Shown here: positions 37,601 to 46,827 of the stretch, piece after piece
Layout of the letters: each line of letters starts with the position of its first letter
How positions within the stretch are numbered: position 1 is the first letter of the stretch
Source of the DNA: Streptomyces seoulensis
Lineage (GTDB): Bacteria; Actinomycetota; Actinomycetes; Streptomycetales; Streptomycetaceae
Length of the DNA stretch: 64,000 nt
Assembly: GCA_013364255.1 (NCBI GenBank)
Contig: CP054936.1
Span: 3,812,853 to 3,876,852, forward strand
Direction of reading: 5' to 3'
Position numbers and translations under genes: made by a program
Notes under the pieces: model-generated
What the model was told of the DNA's origin: nothing
What the model saw: the letters and a program-made list of their open reading frames with translations, nothing else
Databases searched by the model: none

Positions 37601-39006
37601 GCGGCCTCCGGCTCCTCGGCCTGGCCGGCGCCACGACGCCGGCGGCGACGCCGGTTCCCGGACTGCTCGGCCTGCTCCGCCTGTCCGCTCCGCTCCCGGA
37701 CGACCGCTTCGGTCTCCTCGGGCTCCTCGGGCTCCACGGGCTCGGCGACGTCCGCGGCCTCGGCGGCCGCTTCGGCGGCGGCCCGCTGCGGGGTCTGGAA
37801 CTGGAACTTCGGCTCGGCGAAGACCGGCGGCTGGAAGACGGCGACGGACGGGCGTGCGGGCTTGCGCGACGATTCGCCCTCGCCTGCCCCGCCCTTCGCG
37901 GCGGACTTGGCGGCGGGCTCGGAGAACCCGGTCGCGGCACGCCGCACGACCCGGCGCCGACCGCGGCGCGGTCCGGCTTCCTCGGCCGCCTCGGCGGGCG
38001 CGGCCTCGGGAGCCCTGGAGGTCTTGGGGGCTTCGGCGGCAGGGGCCTGCGGGGCCTCGGGCGCCTCGGCGGCGGCCGGCTCGCTCGCCGCGCTCTCCGG
38101 CGCGTCGGCCGGGGCGGACGCGCGGCGCGTGGCGCGGCGGCGGGTGCGCTGCGGCGCCGCCTCGGCGGCGGGCTCCTCGGTCACGGCCTCGGCGGCAGGG
38201 GCCTGCGGGGCCTCGGGGGCCGTCTCGGCGGCCTCGGCGGCCGGCTGGTCGGCGGGGGCGGTCGCCTTGCGGGTCGCCCGGCGGCGGGTACGGCCCTTGG
38301 GCGCGGCCTCTTCGGCGGGCGCCTCGACCGGGGCGGCGGCGGGGGTCTCGACGGCGGTCTCCGCCGGGGCGGCCGGGGTCTCGGCGGACGCGGCGGCCTC
38401 GGCCTGCGGGGCGCCGGCGGGCGCGGAGGCACGGCGGCGGGTACGGCGGGCGGGCGCGGGCGCCTCGGCGGGGGCCTCGGCCACGGCCTGCGGCTCCGGG
38501 GCGGCGCTCTGCGCGCTCTCGGCCGACGCGGCGGAGACGACGGTCTCGGCCGCCTCGGCGGCGGCCGCGGCGGGCGCGGTCACGGTACGGGTGGCGCGGC
38601 GGCGGGTGCGGCGCGGGGCCGCGGCCTCTCCGGACTCCACCGATCCGGCGGCGGTCTCGTCGACGGCGGGCGCGGCGGCCGCGTCGGCGGTCTTCGCCAC
38701 CACGGTCTCGGCGCTCGCCTCGGCCTCGGCGGCCTTCGGCGCGCCGGTCGGCGCGGAGGCCCGGCGGCGGGTGCGGCGCGGGGCCGCGGGCTCCGCCGCG
38801 GCGGCCTGCTCCGTCTCCTGCGCGAGTTCGGCGGAGTCGGCGGCCGGTACGGCCGGCGCGGTCACCTCGGCCTGCGTCTCGGCGGCGCCGCCGGCCGGCG
38901 GGCCCGCGGGGCGGGAAGCGGCACGGCGCCGACGACGCGGCGGCAGGGTGTCGCTGGGAGTGTTCAGTTCTTCGGAACCCTTGGTGGGCTCGGTCGGTTC
39001 GAGCAT
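34693..39006 (-). CDS. rne: Ribonuclease E/G
   Basis: This endoribonuclease cuts single-stranded AU-rich RNA and organises RNA decay. The 1437-aa protein has a disordered Ala/Pro/Glu/Arg-rich N-terminus (about residues 1-640), the catalytic core with S1 domain (about 645-780) and DNase-I-like domain (VDVNTGKFTGQG near 960; IDFIDM near 1004), and a zinc link CVHCNGRG near 1060. The disordered C-terminus ends in a Lys/Ala tail. The repeat unit RTRRRA(S/T)xxASAPAG recurs on both sides of the core. The ATG giving MLEPTEPTK is the likely start; the frame remains open another 43 codons upstream. Length is somewhat above the S. coelicolor enzyme as I recall it. Confidence 0.95.
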   Translation of the reverse strand: MLEPTEPTKGSEELNTPSDTLPPRRRRRAASRPAGPPAGGAAETQAEVTAPAVPAADSAELAQETEQAAAAEPAAPRRTRRRASAPTGAPKAAEAEASAETVVAKTADAAAAPAVDETAAGSVESGEAAAPRRTRRRATRTVTAPAAAAAEAAETVVSAASAESAQSAAPEPQAVAEAPAEAPAPARRTRRRASAPAGAPQAEAAASAETPAAPAETAVETPAAAPVEAPAEEAAPKGRTRRRATRKATAPADQPAAEAAETAPEAPQAPAAEAVTEEPAAEAAPQRTRRRATRRASAPADAPESAASEPAAAEAPEAPQAPAAEAPKTSRAPEAAPAEAAEEAGPRRGRRRVVRRAATGFSEPAAKSAAKGGAGEGESSRKPARPSVAVFQPPVFAEPKFQFQTPQRAAAEAAAEAADVAEPVEPEEPEETEAVVRERSGQAEQAEQSGNRRRRRRRGAGQAEEPEAAPAVVEEEPEPEEAEETDEADEPEDAAEGEDGEEGASRRRRRRGGRRRRRGESAEAGGDEDAEEELAAAQAAQDAEDTAEQVEEDAEDAQDAEEPEDEDHAGGNSSSRRRRRRRRRAGDSAPEAEQSSADDPERTVVKVREPRKKDERPSDEVQSIKGSTRLEAKKQRRREGREQGRRRVPIITEAEFLARREAVERVMVVRQHGDRTQIGVLEDDVLVEHYVNKEQAVSYVGNVYLGKVQNVLPSMEAAFIDIGKGRNAVLYAGEVNFEALGMSGGPRRIESALKSGQSVLVQVTKDPIGHKGARLTSQVSLPGRYLVYVPEGSMTGISRKLPDTERARLKTILKKVVPEDAGVIVRTAAEGASEDELRRDVERLQAQWEEIKKKSKNGGNAPTLLYGEPDMTVRVVRDIFNEDFTKVVVSGDEAWETIHGYVSHVAPDLAPRLSRWTSEVDVFATYRIDEQLAKALDRKVWLPSGGSLVIDRTEAMVVVDVNTGKFTGQGGNLEETVTRNNLEAAEEIVRQLRLRDLGGIIVIDFIDMVLESNRDLVLRRLLECLGRDRTKHQVAEVTSLGLVQMTRKRVGQGLLESFSETCVHCNGRGVIVHMEQPSAVGGGGGKRRKRARAGAEPHEHDHEAVALAPVSAEEEAETEAEVAAEVAEPIALSAPEMAPDEELYSSIAEAEAAASRGRGRRRASRRASAPAGAPRALTDGAAPAPTAQDVTAEREAERPVRPEPATEAQAEPVAVEDPVVEAAVAEASVEEAAPKGRTRRRATRKASAPAGSPEGAEAAVVTVPEAARPQEAPEAPAEQEPAAPAEAEAEPVAEAPAEPAAPARPRRRAVRKATAPTASEETAVVVVPSAPAEAEREPAEPQAAEAAEASQEGAEGVEGDEDAAPAKKTARKVAKKATAKKAATKKTAAAKKTVAKKATAKKAAKTAKTATAAKKSASKKTAAAQQSTPSVSASTDE

Positions 39007-39284
39007 GCGGGCGTATCTCCCGTCAGGGCTCCCGGGCGCCGCGCCTGGCACGGCGTACGACCGTGTCGGTCGCACGCCGTTGACGTCCGCGGCCGCGCGC
39101 TGCGCGACGGCCGCCGTCCGGGGCGCGGGCGCCACACGGGAGCTGTCTGTAGTCCTGTCTCGCCGGTTCCGTACGCCTTGTCGCGTACGGCCTGGCGAAA
39201 GTCTTCTGGTGGGTGCGCTGCCCGACCCAGGTGGCTCCCGAGTACGAGGGCGGCGCTTCGGCGTCCGTCCCTACGGAACCTTCC
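39007..39284 (-). promoter_or_regulatory. Structured rne 5-prime leader
   Basis: Two clean hairpins precede rne. One, at 39051-39079, pairs CGGCGT-A-CGACC with GGTCG-C-ACGCCG around a five-base loop with a single A-C mismatch. The other, at 39169-39190, pairs CCGTACGC with GCGTACGG perfectly around CTTGTC. In enterobacteria hairpins in the rne leader mediate autoregulation; the same idea here is inference. The stop codon of the TIGR03936 gene marks the far end. Confidence 0.45.
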
Positions 39285-40112
39285 CTATGCCGGCGCCTTC
39301 GCGGCGGCGGCGTCGGCGGCCCCTGGTGAAGCGGCCGGGGCGGCCGGGTCTGCCTCGCGGTCGGGTGCGAGCGGGTCGGTCACCGAGCCGGTCTCTTCAT
39401 CGAGCAGCCCCTGCGCCAGCCTGGTCACCGCTACGGGGACCGGCGGCGCCAGGTCGGCCACGGCGCGGAGACCGGACAGGACGTCGTCGGGTCGTACGGC
39501 AGGCGTCACGTGCCGAACAACCAGCCGCAGTATCGCACAGGGCCGGTCGGTCGGCCTATCAGCCGCCGTATCGAGCGTTTCCACGCTCGCCAGACGTACG
39601 ACCGCGGGACGGGCGTCGAAGGTGCGCACGCCGTTCTTGGTCTGGCGCTGGACCTCGACGCTCTCGGCGCCGGTGAAGGCGGCGACCGCGCGGTCGGCCT
39701 CGGCCGGGTCCACGCCGTCCAGCCGCAGCTCCCACACGGAAGCGGTCAGCCGGTCGGCCAGTCCCGAGGTGCGGGCCTCGACCGCGTCGACGATGTCGAG
39801 CCCGGCGGGCAGCGACTCGTCGAGCAGGTCGCGCAGCCGCTCCGGGTCGCGGGGCGCGGTGAGCGCGATCTCCAGGTACTCCGCCTCACTGCCCGTGCCG
39901 GTGGGTGCGGCATTGGCGTAGGAGACCTTCGGGTGCGGTGTGAACCCCGCCGAGTACGCCATCGGCACCTCGGCGCGGCGCAGCGCACGCTCGAAGGCGC
40001 GCTGGAAGTCACGGTGGCTGGTGAACCGGAGGCGGCCGCGCTTGGTGTAACGCAGTCGGATGCGCTGCACCGCGGGTGCGGGCGGCGGGCCTTCGGGCTG
40101 TCGCTTGCCCAG
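39285..40112 (-). CDS. TIGR03936 family radical-SAM-associated protein
   Basis: The 275-aa protein has the family opening IRLRYTKRGRLRFTSHRD and the stretch AYSAGFTPHPKVSYANA, and lacks a radical-SAM Cys motif itself. TIGR03936 proteins are normally next to, or fused with, a TIGR03960 radical-SAM enzyme; here the partner is 3.4 kb upstream. The best ribosome site (GAGGAGAA) stands six bases before a CTG giving the sequence LGKRQPEG. The nearest in-frame GTG (40070) has no ribosome site. I therefore propose a CTG start, at moderate confidence. A role in tRNA or RNA modification has been suggested for the family. Confidence 0.85.
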   Translation of the reverse strand: MGKRQPEGPPPAPAVQRIRLRYTKRGRLRFTSHRDFQRAFERALRRAEVPMAYSAGFTPHPKVSYANAAPTGTGSEAEYLEIALTAPRDPERLRDLLDESLPAGLDIVDAVEARTSGLADRLTASVWELRLDGVDPAEADRAVAAFTGAESVEVQRQTKNGVRTFDARPAVVRLASVETLDTAADRPTDRPCAILRLVVRHVTPAVRPDDVLSGLRAVADLAPPVPVAVTRLAQGLLDEETGSVTDPLAPDREADPAAPAASPGAADAAAAKAPA

Positions 40113-40451
40113 GGGAACTTCTCCTCGTAGTAAGGCGGACGGACCGCGGCGCCACCCCCGCGTGGGCGGGAAGCGCTCGGGCCGGCGCTCTCCCAGCGCC
40201 GTCCAGTCCGGATCACCCCCACATCGGCGGGGAAACCTCACGCCCGGTCCTGCCCTCCAGGGTACGCGTCCCGGCCCGCACGGGCTTCCGCCGGGCCGCC
40301 GCGGCTCGGGCTCCCCGGGCAGCGCCCGGCGGGTGTCGTCCCTGGTCCGCCCCTCGGGCTCCCGCGCGCCCGCCCCCGGTTCTTCCCCTCCATACCTGGG
40401 GGACGCGAACACCCGCCGTACGGACCCCTCACGCGACGACAAGGCGCACGG
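40113..40451. other. Intergenic region with CRISPR-like remnant
   Basis: No gene is visible over these 339 bases. It holds the two CRISPR-like repeats described separately (40149-40237). Downstream of those, 40240-40450 is GC-rich, with no start, terminator or repeat I can support. Confidence 0.5.
40149..40237 (+). CRISPR. Probable degenerate two-repeat type I-E CRISPR relic
   Basis: Two 28-base segments, 40149-40176 and 40210-40237, match at 18 of 28 positions and start exactly 61 bases apart, the type I-E period. Each carries the hairpin core seen in streptomycete type I-E repeats (CACCCCCGCGTGGGCGGG in the first; GGATCACCCCCACATCGG then CGGGG in the second). A 33-base segment lies between them as a would-be spacer. 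No third repeat is found 61 bases either way and no cas genes are in the window. It may be a fossil array end or a chance pair of GC-rich hairpins. Confidence 0.4.
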
Positions 40452-41024
40452 CTAGTACTCCGTGTTCAGGTCCTCACCCTTCGGAGCCTTGAAGCAGCCG
40501 GAGACGACCGTGACGACCAGAAGCGGTTCCTTCTTTCCGGAGTCGCCGGTGATCTGCAGGGACGCGTTGACGGAGAACCGCTCGGTCTGGGAGTCCGCGG
40601 TCAGTTCCAGGTTCTTGTTGGGGCTGCTGTCCGGCCCGTAGTCGACGATCTTCCAACCGTGCCCAGGCAGCGCTTCTCTCAGCCTCTGGAACCCTGCTTT
40701 CAGCTCCTCCGGCGCGACCTGGTAGATCGACCATGGGTGACGCGTCTTGTACAGGTGGCCGGGATCCTCGTCACAGGTGGAGATGCCGGGTCCGGGTTCA
40801 GTGACCTTGCCGTCCTTGATGGCGATCATGTCGAGGATCTGGCTGGAGAGAGAGCCGGCCTTCTCACGGGCCTTGGCCACGGAGAGCGTAGGGGGCGGCG
40901 TCTTGTGGGCGGGGTCGTCCTTCACGTCCTTGGAACATCCTGTCAGCAGAAGCGGAAGGGCCATGGTGACGGCGAGCGCACCCCGCCGCGAGCCGGGCCG
41001 GTTCCTGAGCGGGGTCACGGTCAT
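40452..41024 (-). CDS. Hypothetical lipoprotein of the hydrolase unit
   Basis: The 190-aa product has a basic N-terminus, a hydrophobic core and the lipobox LLLTGCSK (Cys near residue 30), so it should be anchored on the outer face of the membrane. The mature part contains two Cys (STCDEDPG and SGCFKAP) that could form a disulfide. Its ATG overlaps the TGA of the hydrolase gene (ATGA), so the two are translationally coupled. Codon use is less GC-biased in the third position than neighbouring core genes. I recognise no domain. Confidence 0.8.
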   Translation of the reverse strand: MTVTPLRNRPGSRRGALAVTMALPLLLTGCSKDVKDDPAHKTPPPTLSVAKAREKAGSLSSQILDMIAIKDGKVTEPGPGISTCDEDPGHLYKTRHPWSIYQVAPEELKAGFQRLREALPGHGWKIVDYGPDSSPNKNLELTADSQTERFSVNASLQITGDSGKKEPLLVVTVVSGCFKAPKGEDLNTEY

Positions 41025-42805
41025 TCCTTCACGTTGCCGTACTTGCCGACCACCACGGCCGCCTGATTGTTCAGGGACACGGAGCCGGTATCCCAGTAGC
41101 CGCTGTGCCCGCTGGTGTCGACGTCCATGCGGTGAGCCCCGAAGGATTCGTCGGAGGGGATCGAGATGATCTCCCCCGCGTTGTACGGAATGCCGTGCCA
41201 CGTGGAGACGCCGAGCTTCCGCCCGCCCAGGGCCTCTTGGCCCAGGAGCGGTACCGGGTCGTTTCGGGCCGCCTCCGACCACACGTGGTCGCTTCCGACG
41301 TCCAGTTGCGAGGCGTCGCTGACCAGCATGCCTGGACTGCCTGCGACGACCATGTCGTCGGCGGCGACATGGCCTGGCATCTTCGCGGCGGCGCCGACCG
41401 TGGTGGTGCCGTAGCTGTGGCCGACGATCGTGGTGTGGCTGCCGTCCGGGCCGCCCTGGACGGTTTGGAGGCCGTCCAGGAAGCTGTTGAGCGCGGGCGC
41501 TCCGTCATAGGCATAGTGCCGGGCGGCGGCGTTGGGAATCTGGTCGGGGGCGTCGTAGCCGATCCACGTGATCGTGGAAGTGGTCTGGCCAGGGGAAGCC
41601 GTGTTCGCGGCACGCCACAGGTCCGACATCCGGCCGATGTCGCCATGAGCGTTCGCCAGACTGGCGCCGGTTCCCGGCACGTAGACGGCCGTGTTGTCGG
41701 CGGTGTCAGGGTTGCCCGTGGCGACGATCGCGCGCCCGTCGCCCTCCGTGCTGAAGCCCAGGAGGTAGGCCTGCGGCAACCCGGCCTGCGTGCCGCCCTG
41801 CCCGTCCTTCTCGTGCAGTCCGCTCTTGTCGAGGCGGCTCTGGATCGCCTGCATGCCCGTCATCCGGTCGTGGAGCGGTACCCACTTCTGCCACGCCGGG
41901 TTCACCACCGAGGAGGGCGGGTCGCCCTTCATGATGAACTGGGGCGGGTTCTCGGGCAGCTGGTCCAGTTCGAGCTGTGTCCACGCCATCGTCTGCGCGA
42001 GCACCATCCGGTTCGAGGTGTCGCGGACGACGCTCGGGATGCCGTCGAGAGCGCCGACCTGGGCCGGGTACAACGTCATGTACTCGTCGCGCTGCTCCTG
42101 GGTGAGGTGGTCCCACCAGGCTTTGTTGTCCGCCGGGCTCTTGCCGTGCGGGATGTCGCCCTTGGCGAAGACGTCGCCGGCGGCTTTCTGGACGGCCCGC
42201 ATGTCCTGGCCCGAGTCGGCGAGCATCTCCTTGGTGACCGCCAGCCCTTCCGGGGCCTTGAGTCTGCGCAGCACTCCGGCGTAGCGGCTGTCGATCTCGG
42301 TCGCATCGCTGACGGCCGCGGAGACCCGTTCCGCGATGTCCTCGGCCTTGGCCTTGTTCTCGTTGCCCTGGCCCTCGCCCTTACCGGGCAGGAACGGCAC
42401 CTCGGCGCCAGGCGTGGCCTTCCCGGTGCCGCCAACGAGCGGCACCGGGTTAGGGTACGTGACCGAGCCGTCGGAGTCGACCGTGAAGCCGAGTGACTCC
42501 GCGTCCTCCAGGGCCTGCTTCAGCTTGCGCTGCGGAGCGGCCAGCTCGGTGGCGAGGGCGTTCAGGGTGCTGCGGATCAGGCCGCACTCGCTGTGCAGGT
42601 ACTGGTAGTTGTCGCGCAGCCGGTTCAGCCGGCCGACCGCCGCATCCGGTGTCTCGCCCTTCTGCGTGCTGCGCACGGGGATGGACATCTCCTGGTCCAC
42701 GCGGACCCGGGAGGCGTCGGAGCGGTTGCTGACGTTGCCCCAGCCGTCGGCGACGTCCTCGTACTCGGTGATCTTCAGATCGCGCAGTTGCTGCCACGTA
42801 GGCAT
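41021..42805 (-). CDS. DUF1023-type alpha/beta hydrolase with helical N-terminus
   Basis: The 594-aa protein has a helical N-terminal region (about residues 1-300; WXG-like start MPTWQQLRDL, many heptad-like charges) and a C-terminal alpha/beta hydrolase domain (about 340-590). The nucleophile elbow is GHSYG with Ser464; Asp516 in NDPVPLLG and His558 or His567 complete a plausible triad. DUF1023 enzymes are frequent next to WXG100-like proteins in actinobacteria. No signal peptide is seen, so export by a type VII-like route is possible but not shown. It is four bases from the upstream gene and overlaps the lipoprotein. Confidence 0.85.
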   Translation of the reverse strand: MPTWQQLRDLKITEYEDVADGWGNVSNRSDASRVRVDQEMSIPVRSTQKGETPDAAVGRLNRLRDNYQYLHSECGLIRSTLNALATELAAPQRKLKQALEDAESLGFTVDSDGSVTYPNPVPLVGGTGKATPGAEVPFLPGKGEGQGNENKAKAEDIAERVSAAVSDATEIDSRYAGVLRRLKAPEGLAVTKEMLADSGQDMRAVQKAAGDVFAKGDIPHGKSPADNKAWWDHLTQEQRDEYMTLYPAQVGALDGIPSVVRDTSNRMVLAQTMAWTQLELDQLPENPPQFIMKGDPPSSVVNPAWQKWVPLHDRMTGMQAIQSRLDKSGLHEKDGQGGTQAGLPQAYLLGFSTEGDGRAIVATGNPDTADNTAVYVPGTGASLANAHGDIGRMSDLWRAANTASPGQTTSTITWIGYDAPDQIPNAAARHYAYDGAPALNSFLDGLQTVQGGPDGSHTTIVGHSYGTTTVGAAAKMPGHVAADDMVVAGSPGMLVSDASQLDVGSDHVWSEAARNDPVPLLGQEALGGRKLGVSTWHGIPYNAGEIISIPSDESFGAHRMDVDTSGHSGYWDTGSVSLNNQAAVVVGKYGNVKE

Positions 42806-42809
42806 TCAG

Positions 42810-43256
42810 TCACCTGGCCCAGCCGGGCTTGACAGGGGTCTGCACGCCGCCGATCTTGTCCTTGACGCCATGGTCGTCCTCACCGAACTTCTTGCCGGTT
42901 TGGCCGAGCGTGCCCCGCAGGTGGTCGCACTCGTCGCGGACCGCCGTCAGGCGCGCTTCCCAGGTCGGCTGAATCTCCTTCAGCGCGGCCGTGCAGTCGA
43001 AGCCCTCGGCACCGCCGCCGACACCGTCGTCCGACTTCTTCAGCTCGGTCAGACCGTTGTCGGTGGAGGTGCGCAGTTCCTCGGCCACGCGCGCGGCACC
43101 GGTCCACGGGGTATCGGTGATCAACAGGTCGGGGCCGCCACTGCCTGTGGTCGGTGTGGAGCCGCCGCCGTTCGCCGAGGCGCTGTTGAGCCGCGTATGG
43201 GTGGCTTTCCGCTCGGCGGCGTCATTCTTGAGCTGTTCCCACTCGTCCCACGCCAT
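42810..43256 (-). CDS. Small WXG-like helical protein, first gene of hydrolase unit
   Basis: The 148-aa product starts MAWDEWEQLKNDAAERK and is mostly helical; a Ser/Gly/Thr-rich linker (about residues 25-45) separates two helical parts, as in long WXG100/ESAT-6-like partners. A strict WXG turn is not present, though PTWEAR and PWTGAA carry the Trp. GGGGAGGAGACC precedes the ATG, a strong ribosome site. It leads the three-gene unit and is followed after four bases by the DUF1023 hydrolase. A chaperone or secretion partner for the hydrolase is inferred. Confidence 0.75.
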   Translation of the reverse strand: MAWDEWEQLKNDAAERKATHTRLNSASANGGGSTPTTGSGGPDLLITDTPWTGAARVAEELRTSTDNGLTELKKSDDGVGGGAEGFDCTAALKEIQPTWEARLTAVRDECDHLRGTLGQTGKKFGEDDHGVKDKIGGVQTPVKPGWAR

Positions 43257-43397
43257 GCGCGGTCTCCTCCCCCGTCCCCCCCGGAGGTCGATGACCGGGG
43301 GCTGCATCGTCACCCACCGTCCGGTGAGGGGTGCGATGTCTGATCCACACGCTACGAGAGTCGCAGTCGTGACGCGTCCGTGCAATCACTCGAATCC

Positions 43398-43423
43398 GGG
43401 TCTGAGTATCTCTACCTAGACCC
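43398..43423. promoter_or_regulatory. 26-bp imperfect palindrome upstream of hydrolase unit
   Basis: GGGTCTGAGTA (43398-43408) and TACCTAGACCC (43413-43423) match as inverted arms at 9 of 11 positions around TCTC. It lies 141 bases upstream of the first gene of the unit and outside any coding region. The symmetry and low GC for this genome suggest a protein binding site. Confidence 0.5.
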
Positions 43424-43481
43424 GCACCGCGGGAGGTCGCCCTCGGGCCGCACCCTTGGACGGCGCCCCCGGCCGACGACG

Positions 43482-43519
43482 GCGGGCCGCGCCGTCACCT
43501 CGGTGTCGGCGCGGCCCGC
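43482..43519 (-). terminator. Terminator of the TIGR03960 gene
   Basis: A perfect 13-bp stem (43482-43494 with 43507-43519) lies 27 bases beyond the stop codon of the radical-SAM gene and isolates it from the hydrolase unit. Confidence 0.85.
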
Positions 43520-43545
43520 TGCGGTTCTCGTCGCGGTCGCTCGGC

Positions 43546-45498
<1,953 letters not shown>

Positions 45499-45627
45499 CG
45501 CGGGGATTACCTTCGTGAGCTGACTGGTGGCGCCCCCGGCCGGTGGCTGGGGGGAGGGTGACCATCAAGCGTAACCCGGACGGGCGCCCGGGCCGTACGG
45601 CCGGACGCCCGCCGGTGCGGTGCGGGG

Positions 45628-46827
45628 CTACGCCGACATGGGCCGCTGGACCCGGATGGACTGGAGCAGGCCGACCGCCACCCAGACCACGAACATGGAC
45701 GAGCCGCCGTAGGAGACGAACGGCAGCGGCAGACCGGTGACCGGCATGATGCCGAGCGTCATGCCGATGTTCTCGAAGGCCTGGAAGGCGAACCAGGCGA
45801 CGATCGAGGCGGCCACCACCGTGCCGTACAGCTCGGTGGTCTCGCGGGCGATGCGGCAGGCGCGCCACAGGATGACGCCGAGCAGGACGATGATCAGTCC
45901 GGCGCCGGCGAAGCCCAGTTCCTCCCCCGCGACCGTGAAGACGAAGTCGGTCTGCTGTTCGGGGACGAACTGGCCGGTGGTCTGCGAGCCGTGGAAGAGG
46001 CCCGCGCCGGTCAGACCGCCGGAGCCGATGGCGATGCGGGCCTGGTTGGTGTTGTAGCCGACGCCGGACGGGTCGAGGCTCGGGTTGGCGAAGGCCGCGA
46101 AGCGGTTGATCTGGTACTCGTCCAGGATGTGCAGCTGCCAGATGGCGACGCAGCCGAGCACGCCCGCGCCGAGCAGGCCGAAGACCCAGCGGTTGGAGGC
46201 GCCGGAGGCGAGCAGCGCGCCCAGGATGATGGCGACCAGGACGAGGACCGTGCCGAGGTCGGGCATGAGCAGCACGATCAGGATGGGCACGGCGGACAGC
46301 CCGAGCGCCTGGAGCACCGTGCGGTGGTCGGGGTACGGCTTGTCGCCGGCGTCCACGCGGGCGGACAGCATCATCGCCATCCCCAGGATGATCGTGATCT
46401 TCACGAACTCCGAGGGCTGGATGGAGAATCCGCCGCCGAGCACGATCCAGTTGCGGCTGCCGTTGATGGTGGCGCCGAGCGGGGTGAGCACCAGCAGGAT
46501 GCCGAGCACCGAGGCGCCGTAGAGGATCGGCACGGCGTTGCGCAGGGCGCGGTGGCCGAGCCAGACGGTGCCGATCATCAGGGCGAGCCCGATGCCGGTG
46601 TTCATCAGGTTGCGGATCAGGAAGTAGTAGGGGTCGCCCTGGTTGATCTCGGTGCGGTTGCGGGTGGCCGAGTAGATCAGGGCGGAGCCGATCCCGGACA
46701 GGGCGAGCGCGGACAGGAGCATCGGCCAGTCGAGCCGGCGGGTGACCGAGTCGCGGGCGAAGAGCCGGGTCCAGCCGGCCCGGTCGGGGCCGTACCCGGA
46801 GACGGAGAAGCTGTTGGCGCCGGTCAT
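45628..46827 (-). CDS. rodA: Rod-shape peptidoglycan glycosyltransferase RodA
   Basis: The 399-aa membrane protein has about ten TM helices and SEDS-family signatures, including NGSRNWI, QPSEFVKI and VTGLPLPFVSYGGSS. SEDS proteins polymerise lipid II into glycan strands and act with a class B PBP. Its start overlaps the stop of the PBP2 gene (ATGA). In Streptomyces this RodA belongs to the spore-wall complex with MreB, MreC and PBP2. Confidence 0.96.
   Translation of the reverse strand: MTGANSFSVSGYGPDRAGWTRLFARDSVTRRLDWPMLLSALALSGIGSALIYSATRNRTEINQGDPYYFLIRNLMNTGIGLALMIGTVWLGHRALRNAVPILYGASVLGILLVLTPLGATINGSRNWIVLGGGFSIQPSEFVKITIILGMAMMLSARVDAGDKPYPDHRTVLQALGLSAVPILIVLLMPDLGTVLVLVAIILGALLASGASNRWVFGLLGAGVLGCVAIWQLHILDEYQINRFAAFANPSLDPSGVGYNTNQARIAIGSGGLTGAGLFHGSQTTGQFVPEQQTDFVFTVAGEELGFAGAGLIIVLLGVILWRACRIARETTELYGTVVAASIVAWFAFQAFENIGMTLGIMPVTGLPLPFVSYGGSSMFVVWVAVGLLQSIRVQRPMSA

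Noticed and set aside
34603..39921. A 1772-codon plus-strand open frame opposite RNase E
   Set aside because: It is the antisense shadow of the repeat-rich rne gene. Its translation is Leu/Gly/Arg low-complexity, has no ribosome site and runs through the rne leader into the neighbouring gene.
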